DNA of 64,000 bases from Antilocapra americana (Eukaryota > Chordata > Mammalia > Artiodactyla > Antilocapridae): contig ML660774.1 of NCBI GenBank assembly GCA_007570785.1, positions 12,816,845 through 12,880,844 of the forward strand. Direction: 5' to 3'. The position numbers and the translations under genes were made by a program. The notes under the pieces were generated by a model that was not told the DNA's origin, did not search any database, and saw nothing but the letters and a program-made list of their open reading frames with translations. How positions within the stretch are numbered: the stretch's first letter is position 1; each line of letters opens with the position of its first letter. This document shows, one piece after another, positions 22,737 through 33,377 of the stretch.

Positions 22737-23327
22737 TGATTAATTAAACATCAAAATGAATGTTTAATTTTAACCAAAATTGAAAATATTCCTGATGAAG
22801 GGTGAGACACAGCTATCTAAAGGAAGATGTGCTTGCATTAAAGTCTTTAATGACTTAGATTTTTAATAAATATGGGGAAATATAAAGGAAAAATGAATAA
22901 TAACAAATGACTAGAAAGATGTAAAGCCTATTGGTGCTTATTTCTATAAGATGGGGTAATTTTTATGAGTGTGGTTTTTCATCCTTTGTTTTTTTTTCTG
23001 TCTAAAAAATTTTTCCACGGGGATTTACACAGCTTTTAAACTTGGAAATTAACAATAAATGTTATTTTAAAATAGAAATATAAGATCATCACTAAATACA
23101 GAGAGTGATGCAAACATAAGAAGTATACAAAGAAGGCTGATCTCCAGAATGAACTTCTTCAGAGAAGGAAGGGAGGGAGAAAGAGAGGTGGAGGAAGATG
23201 TTATTTATGGAAAAGCAAGAAATAATATTAATAAGGAAGAAAATTAAAGCCAAGTAACCACAGGATTGAAGGACAGCTATTTGTTGGCAGGAAAAGAAAT
23301 AAAAGTCCTCAATACTAACTGCGTCTC
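22737..23327. other. Single-copy sequence, no gene seen
   Basis: AT-rich DNA with a purine-rich patch at 23155-23200. No repeat family is assigned. Confidence 0.55.
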
Positions 23328-23519
23328 TCTTTTCCTTGTGGCTCAGCTGGTAAATAATCTGCTGCAATGAGAGAGACCTGGGTTCGATTCCTGGTTTGGG
23401 AAGATCCCTTGGAGAAGGGAAGGCTACCCACTCCAGTATTCTGGCCTAGAGAATTCCATGGACTGTATAATCCATGGGGTTGCAGAGTCGGACATAACTG
23501 AGCGACTTTCATCATCATC
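23328..23519 (+). mobile_element. Bov-tA SINE, sense
   Basis: The head 'cttgtggctcagctggtaaa' holds a recognisable A box and 'gggttcgattcctgg' a B box. The body continues to 'cggacataactgagcgactt' with a CAT-rich tail. It is one of the best preserved heads in the window. Confidence 0.95.
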
Positions 23520-24227
23520 TTTTCAATAAAGGAGATTGATCTTTGTAGCAGAACTGAAAGAATAAATATTGAAATGAAGGTGTGGTCTGAGAGAAGACTC
23601 TTTCAAATAAGATGTCTTCCAAGACAGGGTAATATTGATCAGAAGACAATCCATTGTATTTGAGCAGAAAAATGAATCAGATTTAGTTAATAGAATATAA
23701 GCATGTAAATTTAGGGGTGCCTTTGAAGGAAACAGATAAGATAAGGAGATCAGCCTGCACTGTTAAGAATGAGATTCAGTTGACTGAGCTAATCTGATTG
23801 AGTTTATATTTCTAAGACTCTCACAGTTGCCTAGGCAATCGGGCTGTCAGTCATGCAGAGAGGAGAAAAGCGATGGACGAGAATGTGGATTTCAGCAGTG
23901 CATGTCCCAGTTAATTCTATTGTCTCAGAACATCAGAAAACATATTCAGGAGAGGTTTGTGTTGTAGACAAATGATGAGTTCAGGAATAAATTATAATGG
24001 ATTCTCAATAAAGGAGATTTTAGTGAGCCTACACCTTCTGAAACATTGCAAGAGCTCTAAATCTGGCCTGTCTACCGCAGGCATGGTGATGGCACTAGTG
24101 AACCAGGTCTTTAGGCGTCTCTCTTGTTTCTGCTGGTCCTCCTTGGTGTGCCGTGTTGTATGGGAAAGATCTTCAAGTCTGGGAGGGGTAGAGATTTTTT
24201 TTTTAAATAGGTCCTTTTCTTTTTATT
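23520..24227. other. Single-copy sequence, no gene seen
   Basis: It holds an RFX-like palindrome at 23826-23839. The 97-residue frame at 23957-24250 runs into the flanking SINE and is not convincing as a gene. Confidence 0.5.
23826..23839. promoter_or_regulatory. X-box-like (RFX) palindrome
   Basis: gttgcctaggcaat has two RFX half-sites (GTTGCC and GGCAAT) around a 2-bp spacer, one base from the ideal X-box. It contains the perfect 12-bp palindrome ttgcctaggcaa. RFX proteins bind such sites in cilia-gene promoters and enhancers. No promoter or gene is visible nearby, so function is unproven. Confidence 0.3.
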
Positions 24228-24561
24228 CGTTTATTTATTTCAGGTTCTGATGGGTCTTCATTGCTGCACAGGCTTTCTCTAGTTGCAGAGGGGGGCTACT
24301 CTTGCGTTGTGCACGGGCTTCTCATTGCAGTGGCTTCTCTTGTTGTGGAGCATGGGCTCTAGACATGCAGGCTTCAGTAGTTGCAGCACAAGGGCCCCTC
24401 AGTTGTGGCTTTCCAGCCCTAGACCATGCAGGCTTCAGTAGTTATGGCCCATGGGCTGAATTGCTCCATGACATGTGGGATCTTCCCGGACCAGGGTTCA
24501 AACTTGTGTCCCCTGCACTGGCAGGCAGATTCTTTATCCACTGTGCCACCAGGAAGGTCCA
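24228..24561 (-). mobile_element. CHR-2 SINE, nearly full length
   Basis: The antisense CHR-2 runs from 'ttcattgctgcacaggcttt' through 'gggcttctcattgcagtggc' and 'ggatcttcccggaccagggt' to the inverted tRNA head ending 'gccaccaggaaggtcc'. About 330 bp makes it the longest CHR copy here. Both flanks have 'gat(c)tctttttttt'-like sequence, a possible duplication blurred by T-runs. Confidence 0.9.
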
Positions 24562-24574
24562 AGATCTCTTTTTT

Positions 24575-24910
24575 TTTAAACCAATTTTTAATAGAGTACA
24601 ATTGATTTATAATGTTGTGTTAAATTCTGCTGTAAGGCAAAGTGATTCAGGTATACATATAAATATCTTCACTCTTTTTAAGATTCTTCTCCCACATAGG
24701 TCATCTCAGAGTACAGTACTGACCTCTGTTGCTACACAACAGGTCCTTATTATCTATTTTATATGCAGTAGTGTATACATGTCAATCTCAGTCTCCCAAC
24801 TTATCCCTATTCCTGTCTTTCCCTCTTGGTAACCTTGTTTTTTGTAACTGTGATTCTATTTCTGTTTTGCGAATAGGTCCATTTGTCCTTTGTATCATTT
24901 TTTTAGATTT
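24575..24910 (-). mobile_element. Older L1, 3'UTR region, antisense
   Basis: Antisense L1 3'UTR phrases include 'ttgatttataatgttgtgtt', 'tcatctcagagtacagtact', 'caggtccttattatctattt' and 'aataggtccatttgtccttt'. It is 5'-truncated before ORF2 and non-coding. Confidence 0.8.
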
Positions 24911-25593
24911 AAATAAAAGGGTAGAGTTCCTTTTACTGACAACTTTGGATAACAAACAAGTTACTGGCCAGTGGGGCAACTTGTTACCTTCATTTCTTTT
25001 CCTGTGCTCACTGCCACAAAGGAAATTCAGAACCACCTAGAAAGACTTGGCAAAGGAGTTGTCATGGAGTGCTTAAAAGTGAGAGCATGGCAACACTGTC
25101 AGTTATTTTTGAAAAATCTTGGCAAATAAGAGAAACACTTAGAGGCTGCGCATGAGCACATTTCAGCCCAATTTTACACACTGGGGAGGAAAAAAGAGGA
25201 TTAAACAACCTGAGCCTTCAGCAATGGCAACCGTTAAAAATCTGGAATGGAATATAAAAACAAAGGTGGATTGGAATAATGTGGGAAAGAAAGTATAGTG
25301 ATGAAAAGAACAGTTTGTGTCATATGTCCTTTCTTTTTACAATCTGGCAGATAAAGTATGGTAAATGGCTATCTGTACTTCAGCATAATTTTGATAACTT
25401 TTCTCATTACTTTCTTGTATACAAGGCAGATTAGTATAGCTGTGTTGAGGCCCAGTTAGAAACATTAGCTAAATTCATCAAGTTTTGAACTTTCAAGTGA
25501 TGTCAAATAGAATAGAGATTTCTAGATGAGAATTCTACCTCACTGTTCTCAGCCTTATATCCTTACATTTAGATAAAGATATAGAGTAAGTTT
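24911..25593. other. Single-copy sequence, no gene seen
   Basis: No repeat or coding signal is recognised. Confidence 0.55.
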
Positions 25594-25813
25594 GAGACTT
25601 CCCCTGTGGCTCAGTGGTAAAGAATCCATTTTCCGTGCAGGAGACATGGGTTCAATCCCTTATCAGGGAAGATCCCCTGGAGAACATAATGGCAACCTAC
25701 TCCAGTATTCTTGCCTGGAGAATTCCATGGACAAGGGAGCCTGGCGGGTTATAGTCTGAAGGGTCGCAAGAGTTGGATGCAACTTAGCGACTAAACCACC
25801 AACTTAGCAACTA
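25594..25813 (+). mobile_element. Bov-tA SINE, sense
   Basis: Head 'cccctgtggctcagtggtaa', B-box region 'gggttcaatccctt', and body 'ggagaattccatggacaagg' continuing to 'ttggatgcaacttagcgact'. The 3' end repeats 'aacttagc(a/g)actaaacc', a small tail duplication at about 25782-25817. Flanks 'tagagtaag' and 'tagagtagg' may be a worn target-site duplication. Confidence 0.9.
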
Positions 25814-25940
25814 AACCTATCGTAGAGTAGGCTCATCAGTTTCAAGAATGGCATAAATTAGAAAGGACAATAAATACATTAGAAGATCAAGATCTGAAAA
25901 CCATTCAGATTTGCACTGTTAGGTTAAATTCAGTAAGATG

Positions 25941-25992
25941 AACTTTACACAAGAGAACAAAAAGCAAACTTTGCACAAGAGAACAAAAAGCA
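25941..25992. repeat. 26-bp tandem duplication
   Basis: Copy one at 25941-25966 and copy two at 25967-25992 differ at one base (aactttAcac versus aactttGcac). The duplication is exact in length and adjacent, in otherwise single-copy DNA. Confidence 0.9.
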
Positions 25993-26204
25993 CTCAAATC
26001 AAATAAAAAAAAACAATAATCAAGTTAAATAGGTGAAGAAGAAACTGTTCAGCATTAGCACAAGTGAGGAATAACAGAATAATTTTAGTTAAGAGTAAGA
26101 ATTATATGCATTAATGGGCTATTTTTAATGGGATGTAACTATAGAAATTTAAGAGAACTATAGCATTTAAGACACAACTCTCTTCATTTACCTAGAGAAA
26201 TATT

Positions 26205-26398
26205 CTTTTTATTTTAATATTGAAATATAGTTGCTGTACAATATTATATAAATTATGAGTATATATACAATATAGTTATTCACAGCTCTTAAAGGTTATA
26301 CTCCATTGTAGCTTATTTTATATATAATAGTTTCTACCTCTTTATAACCCCTCCACTCTCCCCTCTCTCACCCACAAACTGATAACCACTAGTTTGTT
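26205..26398 (-). mobile_element. Old L1 3'UTR fragment, antisense
   Basis: It resembles the inverted L1 3' end: 'ttgaaatatagttgctgtac', 'ttatactccattgtagctta', 'ctgataaccactagtttg'. It is diverged and short. Confidence 0.65.
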
Positions 26399-26533
26399 TA
26401 GAGAAACATGCCTGAAAACAGGCAGATGGATGGAATGTGTCCAGAGGAAAACCGCCAAGTGGAAAAGGTTAAAGAACCATGAGAAACCATGCTTGAATTT
26501 AGATTGTCTATTTTGGAAGAGACTAAGGAAGAC

Positions 26534-27064
26534 ATAATGTTAATGGAGTTCTCAAGGCAAGAATATTGAAGTGGTTTGACATTCCCTTCTCCAGTGGAAG
26601 AAGTCCATCTAGTCAAAGCAGTGGTTTTTCCATAGTCATGTTTGGATGTGAGAGTTGGACTATAAAGAAAGCTGAGCGCTGAAGAATAGATGTTTTTGAG
26701 CTGTGGTGTTAAAGAAGACTCTTGAGAGTCCCTTGGACTGCAAGGAGATCCAGCCTGTCAATCCTAAAAGAAATCAGTCCTGAATATTCATTGGAAGGAC
26801 CGATGTTTAAGCTGAAACTCCAATACTTTGGCTACCTGATGCAAAGAAATGAGTCATTTGAAAAGACCTTGATGATGGGAAAGATTGAAGGCAGGAGGAT
26901 AAGGGGACAACAGAGGATGAGATAGTTGGGTGGCATCACCAGCTCGATGGACATGAGCTTGAGTAAGCTCTGGGAATTGGTGATGGACAGGGAATCCTGG
27001 CATGCTGCAGTATATGGGGTTGCAAAGAGTAAGACACAACTGAATGACTGAACTGAACTGACTG
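26534..27064 (+). mobile_element. BovB with a joined upstream segment and 9-bp duplication
   Basis: From about 26597 it is the BovB 3' half in sense, with the frame at 26722-26925 giving [20 protein letters not shown]. Immediately upstream, 26545-26590 is a ruminant repeat segment ('ctcaaggcaagaatattgaa') not normally contiguous with it, which I believe comes from the far 5' part of BovB. aaggaagac occurs at 26525-26533 and again at 27065-27073, so the composite appears to have been inserted as one piece. Confidence 0.85.
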
Positions 27065-27073
27065 AAGGAAGAC

Positions 27074-27663
27074 TTCCAAATCCTCTCCAAATGTCCAAAG
27101 AATGATCATACAGAGCAAGAATTAGACTTCTCTTTTTTTGGCCGTAAATGATATCTGAGATCTGTAGACAGAAGCAACGTAGTAGTAAATTTCATCCAAT
27201 ATAAGGAAAATCATTGCAACAGGGAGGTCAAAAACAGATCATTGCTTAGAGAGAGGAAGTTCTTTTCAAGCACAGAAAATAATTTGGCAAAGATTTTACA
27301 GAGAGGATTTAATTTTTCAATGGATAATTGTAAAATCTGGCTCATTTATGGAATTGTTACGGGATATATTTTAAGTAATAGATTATTGATTTCTATCCTC
27401 ACCTACAGTATCAGAGATTCCAGGGGTGGAGAAGCTTATATTTTTTTTAAAAGCATCCTAGCTGACTCAAAAGATCATCCCAGTTTGACAAGCACTAGAT
27501 CTTTCTAAGGTCTCTTCCCAGTTACATTTGACCTCAAGGCAATCAAATTAGTTGGCTGCCAACAAAGTCTGTGGTTAAAACCAAGTATGTATACTTATAA
27601 TCATTCTTATTTTAGGATATGGAAACTCCTATATGAAAGAGGTAACACCTGCCCAAGTTCACA
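27074..27663. other. Single-copy sequence, no gene seen
   Basis: The 88-residue frame at 27242-27508 has no recognised domain. No repeat family is assigned. Confidence 0.55.
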
Positions 27664-27843
27664 TGGTTAACATGTCCGACTCTTTGTGACCCCATGAACT
27701 ACACAGTCCATGGAATTCTCCAGGCCAAAATTCTAGAATACTGGAGTGGGCAGCCATTCCAGGGGATCTTCCCAACCCAAGGATCAAATCCAGGTCTCCC
27801 ACATCACAGGCAGTCTTTACCGGCTGAACCACCAGGGAAGCCC
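27664..27843 (-). mobile_element. Bov-tA SINE, antisense
   Basis: The sequence runs from the inverted body 'catgtccgactctttgtgac' to the inverted head 'accggctgaaccaccaggga'. It contains a small local duplication at 'aaaattctagaatactgg'. Confidence 0.92.
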
Positions 27844-28865
27844 AAAGGTGTGACGTGAGACTCTGATTTTGAAAATCTGACTTGAGCACGTGTCTTAGGA
27901 GCCATTTTAATGTGCTGCCTCCTTAATGGGAACATCTGCACAAGTGATATAAATAAAGCAAACTGAACCAGAGTAGTTTTTTAAAAAGCATCTCTGAAGA
28001 GATGATTAAATGCAATTCACTATTTTATATCACACATAAAATTCACACATTTTAAAATTCACACATATATGATGTCACCTATATGTATTACATATATACA
28101 TGTATATAAGATTTGAGTGATTAAGCCAATACTATAACTGATATTTTTAAAAATGCTTTCAACATATTAAACAGGTTTTTTTGACTTTAGAGTCCAAAAA
28201 AAAATAGGTTTTCTTTTTTTTTCATGTTTATGTTACCTCATTCTCTCAGCCTCTAGATAGGTGTGCATCCCTTTTATTCTTGCTCTCCTGCTCTGTGACA
28301 TTTTTATTCTAAGTAGAAATGAAAACCAAAAGGCCCTGGAGGATAGGAAGCTTCAGAAGCAGTTTTGAAAGGTTACTGGCCCACAGAATTGGAGGATTTC
28401 ATGTAAGCACTATCAGTGCTGATGATCTGAAGGCTCCGCGGAGCCTGGATGAGCTGGATGGCCAACAAGTATAAACTTACTCAAGATTTAAGACCACGGG
28501 GTCAAATAAATTATTCTGAGGCTTTATCAATAACAGAAATCACTGTAAATAGATAGCTATTTAATCCTCCTCCTTTCTCCTCTGCTAATCTTACCAGGCT
28601 AGAGGTTGTGGCCTCATCTAAATGCCAGCCAGCTAGAAAAGTGTTGCCCATCTATGCCAAATACTACCATATATATGGTCTCTAAGCACAAAGGTGCAAA
28701 CAAGGTAAACAAAGCAGCCTTATGTGCCAACATTTGGAATCACAGGTTTACAGGAATGTTGTTTTGTTTTGTGTTTTTCTACTCAAAGCCGTGGGGATCC
28801 TAATGAACAAGTTAAAAATCTTCACAGCTGAAATCGCTTTACCGGTTCTTTCCTCTGAGGCTAAA
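27844..28865. other. Single-copy AT-rich sequence, no gene seen
   Basis: AT-rich simple sequence with ATAC/TATA units occupies 28015-28115. The 65-residue frame at 28606-28803 is unremarkable. Confidence 0.55.
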
Positions 28866-29033
28866 AAGTCACTAAATTGTGTCCGACTCTTTGCTACCCC
28901 ACAGACTGTAGCTCCGTAGGCTCCTCTGCCCGTGGGATTTTTCCAGGCAAGAATACTGGAGTGGGTAGCCATGCCCTCCTCCAGAGGATCTTCCCAACCT
29001 AGGGATCGAATGAACATCTCCTGCATTGGCGTG
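28866..29033 (-). mobile_element. Bov-tA SINE, antisense, head truncated
   Basis: Inverted body and part of the head run from 'gtcactaaattgtgtccgac' to 'acatctcctgcattggc'. It is cut at 29033, where a sense BovB 3' tail begins. Confidence 0.9.
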
Positions 29034-29127
29034 TGGATAAGAATTTGAGTAAACTCCAGGCCTGGCGTGCTGTAGGCCATGCAGTTGCAAAGAGTCAGAC
29101 ACAACTGAGCAACAACTAAACTGAACT
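29034..29127 (+). mobile_element. BovB 3' tail fragment
   Basis: Only about 94 bp of the BovB 3' end remain: 'gagtaaactccaggcctggc' and 'gagtcagacacaactgagca' with an 'actaaactgaactgag' terminus. It is followed without a gap by the 5' edge of a second, longer BovB, so the two are head-to-tail. Confidence 0.85.
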
Positions 29128-31009
29128 GAGGAGGCTTACAAACAGCTGTGAAAAGAAGAGAAGCAAAAGGCAAAGGAGAAAAGGATGATATTCCCATTTG
29201 AGTGCAGAGTTCCAAAGAATAGCAAGGAGAGATAAGAAAGCCTTCCTCAGTGATCAATGCAAAGAAATAGAAGAAAACAATAGAACCGGAAGACTAGAAA
29301 TTTCTTCAAGAAATTAGAGATGCCGAGGAAACTTTTCATGCAAAGATGAGCACAATAAAGGACAGAAATGGTATGGACCTAACAGAAGCAGAAGATATTA
29401 AGAAGAGGTGGCAAGAATACACAGAAAAACTATACAAAAAAGATCTTCATGACCCAGATAACCATGATGGTATGATCACTCACCTAGAACCAGACATCCT
29501 GGAATGCAGAATCAAGTGGGTCTTAGGAAACATCACTACGAACAAAGCTAGTGGAGGTAATGGAATTCCAGTTGAGCTATTTCAAATCCTAAAAGATGAT
29601 GCTGTGAAAGTGCTGCACTCAGTATGCCAGCAAATTTGGAAAACTCACAAATGGCCACAGGACTGGAAAAGGTCACTTTTCATTCCAATCCCAAAGAAAG
29701 GCAGTGCTAAAGAATGTTCAGACTACCACACGGTTCCACTCATCTCACATGCTAGCAAAGTAATGTTCAAAATTCTCCATTCTAGGCATCAACATTACGT
29801 GAACCGTGAACTCCCAGATGTTCAAGCTGGATTTAGAAAAGGCTAAATGTGAACCAGAGATCAAATTGCCAACATCGATTGGATCATTGAAAAAGCAAGA
29901 GAGTTCCAGAATAACATCTACTTCTGTTTTATTGACCATGCCAAAGCTTTTGACTGTGTGGATCACAACAAACTGTGGAAAATTCTTGATGAGATGGGAA
30001 TCCCAGACCACCTAACCTGCCTCCTGAGAAATCTGTATGCAGCTCAGGAAGCAACAGTTAGAGTTGGTCATGGAACAAATACTGATTCCAAATAGGGAAA
30101 GGAGTACGTCAAAGCTGTGTATTATCACCCTGCTTATTTAACTTATATGCAGAGTATATCATGAGAAATGCTCTACTGGATAAAGCACAAGCTGGAATAA
30201 AGATTTCTAGAAGAAATATCAATAACCTCAGATATGCAGATGACACCACCTTTATGGCAGAAAGTGAAGAAGAACTAAAGAGCCTCTTGATGAAAGTGAA
30301 AGCGGAGAGTGGAAAAGTTTGCTTAAAGCTCAACATTCAGAAAACTAAGATCATGGTATCTGGTCCCATCACTTCATGGCAAATAGATGGGGAAACAGTG
30401 GAAACAATGACAGACTTCATTTTTCTGGGCTCCAAAGTCACTGCAGATGGTGACTGCAGCTATAAAGTTAAAAGATGCTTACTTCTTGGAAGAAAAGTTA
30501 AAAGCAACCTAAACAACATATTAAAAAGCAAAGATGTGCTTTTTTTTGCCAAAAACAGTATATCTAGTAAAAGGTATGGTTTTTCCAGTGGTCATGTATG
30601 GATTTGAGAGTTGGACTATAAAGAAAGCTGAGTGCTGAAGAATTGATGCTTTTGAACTGTGGAGGAGACTGTTGAGAGTCCCTTGAACTGTAAGGAGAGC
30701 CAAACAGTCCATCCTAAAGGAAATCAATCCTGAATATTCATTGGAAGGACTGATGCTGAAGTGGAACCTCCAATACTTTGGGCACTTGATGCACAGAACT
30801 GACTCATTGGAAAAGACCCTGATGCTGGGAAAGATTGAAGGCAGGAAAAGGGGACGACAGAGGATGAGATGGTTGGATGGCATCACCAACTCAATGGACA
30901 TGAGTTTGGGTAAACTCCGGGAGTTTGGTGATGGACAAGGAGGCCTGGTGTGCTGAAGTCCATGGGGTTGCAAAGAGTTGGGCACTACTCAGTGACTGAG
31001 CTGAACTGA
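29128..31009 (+). mobile_element. BovB LINE, long sense copy
   Basis: About 1.88 kb, from 'ggcttacaaacagctgtgaa' (linker between endonuclease and RT) to 'gtgactgagctgaactgata'. It is the longest BovB in the window and covers the whole RT and C-terminal region, but the endonuclease is absent. It shares a run of non-consensus bases with the copy at 34.9-36.7 kb. Confidence 0.96.
29346..30956 (+). pseudogene. BovB RT remnant, YADD intact
   Basis: Block one (29346-29846) reads DIKKRWQEYTEKLYKKDLHD, then TTNKASGGNGIPVELFQILK and CSDYHTVPLISHASKVMFKI, ending at a stop after VQAGFRKG. Block two (30161-30607) has YADD at 30233-30244 and KLNIQKTKIMVSGPITSWQI. Block three (30741-30956) is the C-terminal region. 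The middle (29806-30015) is shifted to another frame. Stops and frameshifts between blocks rule out activity, although catalytic aspartates survive. Confidence 0.92.
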
Positions 31010-31012
31010 TAA

Positions 31013-31530
31013 ACAAAAGCATATGGTATTTGTCTTTCTTTTTCTGACTCATTTCACCTTGTATGTTAATCTCTAATTGAATCCATGTTGCTGCAAATGG
31101 CATTATTTCTTTCATTTTATGGCTGAGAAATATTGCACTGTATAGGTGTACCACACCATCTTTATCCATCAGTGGACATTTCAGTTGCTTCTAGGTCTTT
31201 GCTATTATAAATAGTACTCTGTACATTAGGGTGCATGTATCTTTTTGAATTATGGTGTTCTCTGAATATTTGCCCAGGGGTAGGATTGCTGGATCATATG
31301 GTAGTTGTATTTTTAGCTTTTTAAGGAAATGCCCTATTGTTCTGCATAGTGGCTGTACCAGTTTAGACTCCCACCAACAGTGTGGGAGAGTTGCTTTTAC
31401 TCCACACCCTTTTCAGCTTTTATTGTTTGCAGAGTTTTTGATGATGGTCATTCTGACCAGTGTGAGGTAATACCTCATGGTAGTTCTGATTTGCATTTCT
31501 TTAATAGTGGTGTTTGGGCTGTTAGGCAGT
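31013..31530 (-). mobile_element. Old L1, end of ORF2 and 3'UTR, antisense
   Basis: Antisense to the L1 ORF2 C-terminus: 'tttatccatcagtggacatt', 'gtaggattgctggatcatat', 'gtgaggtaatacctcatggt'. It is more diverged than the copies at 48.2 and 63.3 kb. It begins 3-4 bp after the BovB tail. Confidence 0.88.
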
Positions 31531-31854
31531 GCATAGCATTAAGCAAGATTACATTCAGCCTTTAACAATTTAGTTGAGTCATCAGCTGCTGTCTTTTCAT
31601 CTTATCTACAGTCTTATTTTTTCTGCCTCTGCCAAAAATCAAAGTAACTTTGGATCTCGAGGCTTCTAAAGGGAACATTTTAGATTTTAATGCCATTTAA
31701 CCACTTTGTAGATTTTATTTTATGTCTTTGCAAACATAGATATAATTTTAAAATAGTTTTATACAGTATGTAGTTTGCTTTTTTATTTTAGAATAAGAGC
31801 CACCTTGTCTTGTAAATTTCTTTATCTCCAGTGCAAAACAGAATTTCCCCGGTT
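31531..31854. other. Single-copy AT-rich sequence, no gene seen
   Basis: No repeat or coding signal is recognised. Confidence 0.5.
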
Positions 31855-31862
31855 GAATCTTT

Positions 31863-32068
31863 TATATACATATATATATTTGGCTGCTCTGGGTCTTATT
31901 TGCCACAGGCAGGATTTCGGTCTTCCCTGGGGCATGTAGAATCTTTACTTGTGACAGAGGAACTCTTAGTTGTGGCATGTAGGGTCCAGTTCCCTGACCA
32001 CAGATCAAACCTGGGCCCCCAGGGTGGGAGTGCATCATCTTAGCCATTGGAACGACCAGGGAAGTCCC
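31863..32068 (-). mobile_element. CHR-type SINE, antisense
   Basis: 'ctgctctgggtcttatttgc', 'ttagttgtggcatgtagggt' and 'gttccctgaccacagatcaa' lead to 'agccattggaacgaccaggg'. gaatcttt at 31855-31862 recurs at 32069-32076, a probable target-site duplication. Confidence 0.85.
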
Positions 32069-32084
32069 GAATCTTTATTCTTGA

Positions 32085-32317
32085 GAGATGCAGAGTGGAA
32101 TAAATGTGGATGAAATGTCATAGGTAGGGGAATTTCTTTAAAACAGTCCCGCAAGGAAGGAGGTGAGGGGGAGGTAGGTAAAACAAGCCAGTGTTGGTAT
32201 CGTGGTTGTGGTTGATGATGTGGGTGTTTGGTAAATGGATGTTCATGAAACTATTCTCTTTACTTTTGTCTATGTTTGAATATAGCTTACATAATAAAAA
32301 GCTTTTTAAAAAGGATA
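32085..32317 (+). mobile_element. Possible old L1 3' end, sense
   Basis: The closing phrase 'ctattctctttacttttgtc' followed by 'tatgtttgaatatagcttac' and 'ataataaaaagctttttaa' resembles the 3' end of old eutherian L1 elements. The upstream part is not recognisable. Confidence 0.4.
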
Positions 32318-33377
32318 TTATAAAATTTTAATGCCTTGCTAGCGATGGGTCAGAAAATTGTCTCTAAGTTTTCCAGTGGCAAACACATAAAAGAAAACCT
32401 AGTCAGTTATGGAATTCAAAATGTCAGCAAAGAAATGGGAGAGGGGAGAAAATTTTCAAAAGTTGTTTGTTTTAAGACCACACAGAAATCTTTCCTGAGG
32501 GTTCTCATAAAGAGAACACTGGGAAATGTAATAACAAAAAAATGTTCATAAAAAAATCTCTTCTCAACACAAACAATAATGAATTTCTTAGAACTTTTAT
32601 TATAGCATCTTTCAAGCAGGGTAGATGACATCACACAGAAGTATAAAGCAGCAAAGAGAAGTGAACAGATGCCTTGGAAACTTGTGTACATACATTATCT
32701 GGGAAAATATGTGAAGTTTTCCTTCAAATGGTCCTCCTTAAATATTGTTTTGTTTTTTTGTAGACTGTCTCTTCCATCTCGCCCCAGAATGGCCTCTATG
32801 TTCATAGGGGAAATTTGTGTAACATCATTAGGAAGGAAACAGGACCTGTGGCTCTTCCGTTGTCCTCTGGCTGCCAGTGATGATGTCCTGTTCCACTGTC
32901 TTCCACTCCTAGTGTAACCCTATATCTTTCTGCAGGCAGTTAGGATGATGGCTTTCAAGCCACTCGGCCCCTTTATCTTTTGCTGGTCCTATGACCTTAT
33001 ACCTCAGAAGTATCCTATAGACATAGGTGTTCAGTGATCTACTCCTTTGACCGCTTTTGAGGTTCTCCAGCCCTAGGCTGCCATCATCATCTGAGAAATA
33101 ACACTTACTCAATTCTCGACCTCTGTCTCACCCCATTCAAAGAGCACCTCTTACTGCGTCTCCTTCCACCCTGAATCTAGAGAGCACCAGTGGGAAAGGA
33201 GAGATTTATCCAATGGCTTCTCACTGTGGGAACTCTCCTGACACCACTCATTTGCATGAAGTGTCACTGTGGATTTAGAGTACCATGAAAATGGCCAGAG
33301 AAACAAGGCAAAATTCTTTTTATCTTCTTCTCTGCAAATAGTACTTCTATCACCTTTGCATTCTCTGGTAGGAGGCA
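32318..33377. other. Single-copy sequence, no gene seen
   Basis: Overlapping frames of 60-90 residues on both strands at 32336-33112 are not recognised and lack consistent codon character. The stretch at 32750-33100 is less AT-rich than its surroundings. Confidence 0.5.

Noticed and set aside
23381..23395. Possible tRNA gene from A- and B-box-like motifs
   Set aside because: The boxes belong to Bov-tA SINE heads, which lack a foldable, intact tRNA cloverleaf; the same holds for the other Bov-tA and CHR copies.
24302..24832. 176-residue plus-strand frame with cysteines
   Set aside because: It spans an antisense CHR SINE and an antisense L1 3'UTR, so it is a chance fusion of two repeats.
25941..25992. 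Direct repeats considered as a CRISPR-like array
   Set aside because: Only two adjacent units without spacers, in a mammalian genome; this is a simple tandem duplication.
28748..29257. 169-residue minus-strand frame
   Set aside because: It runs through a Bov-tA and a BovB tail; its middle is SINE-encoded text seen at many other SINE copies.
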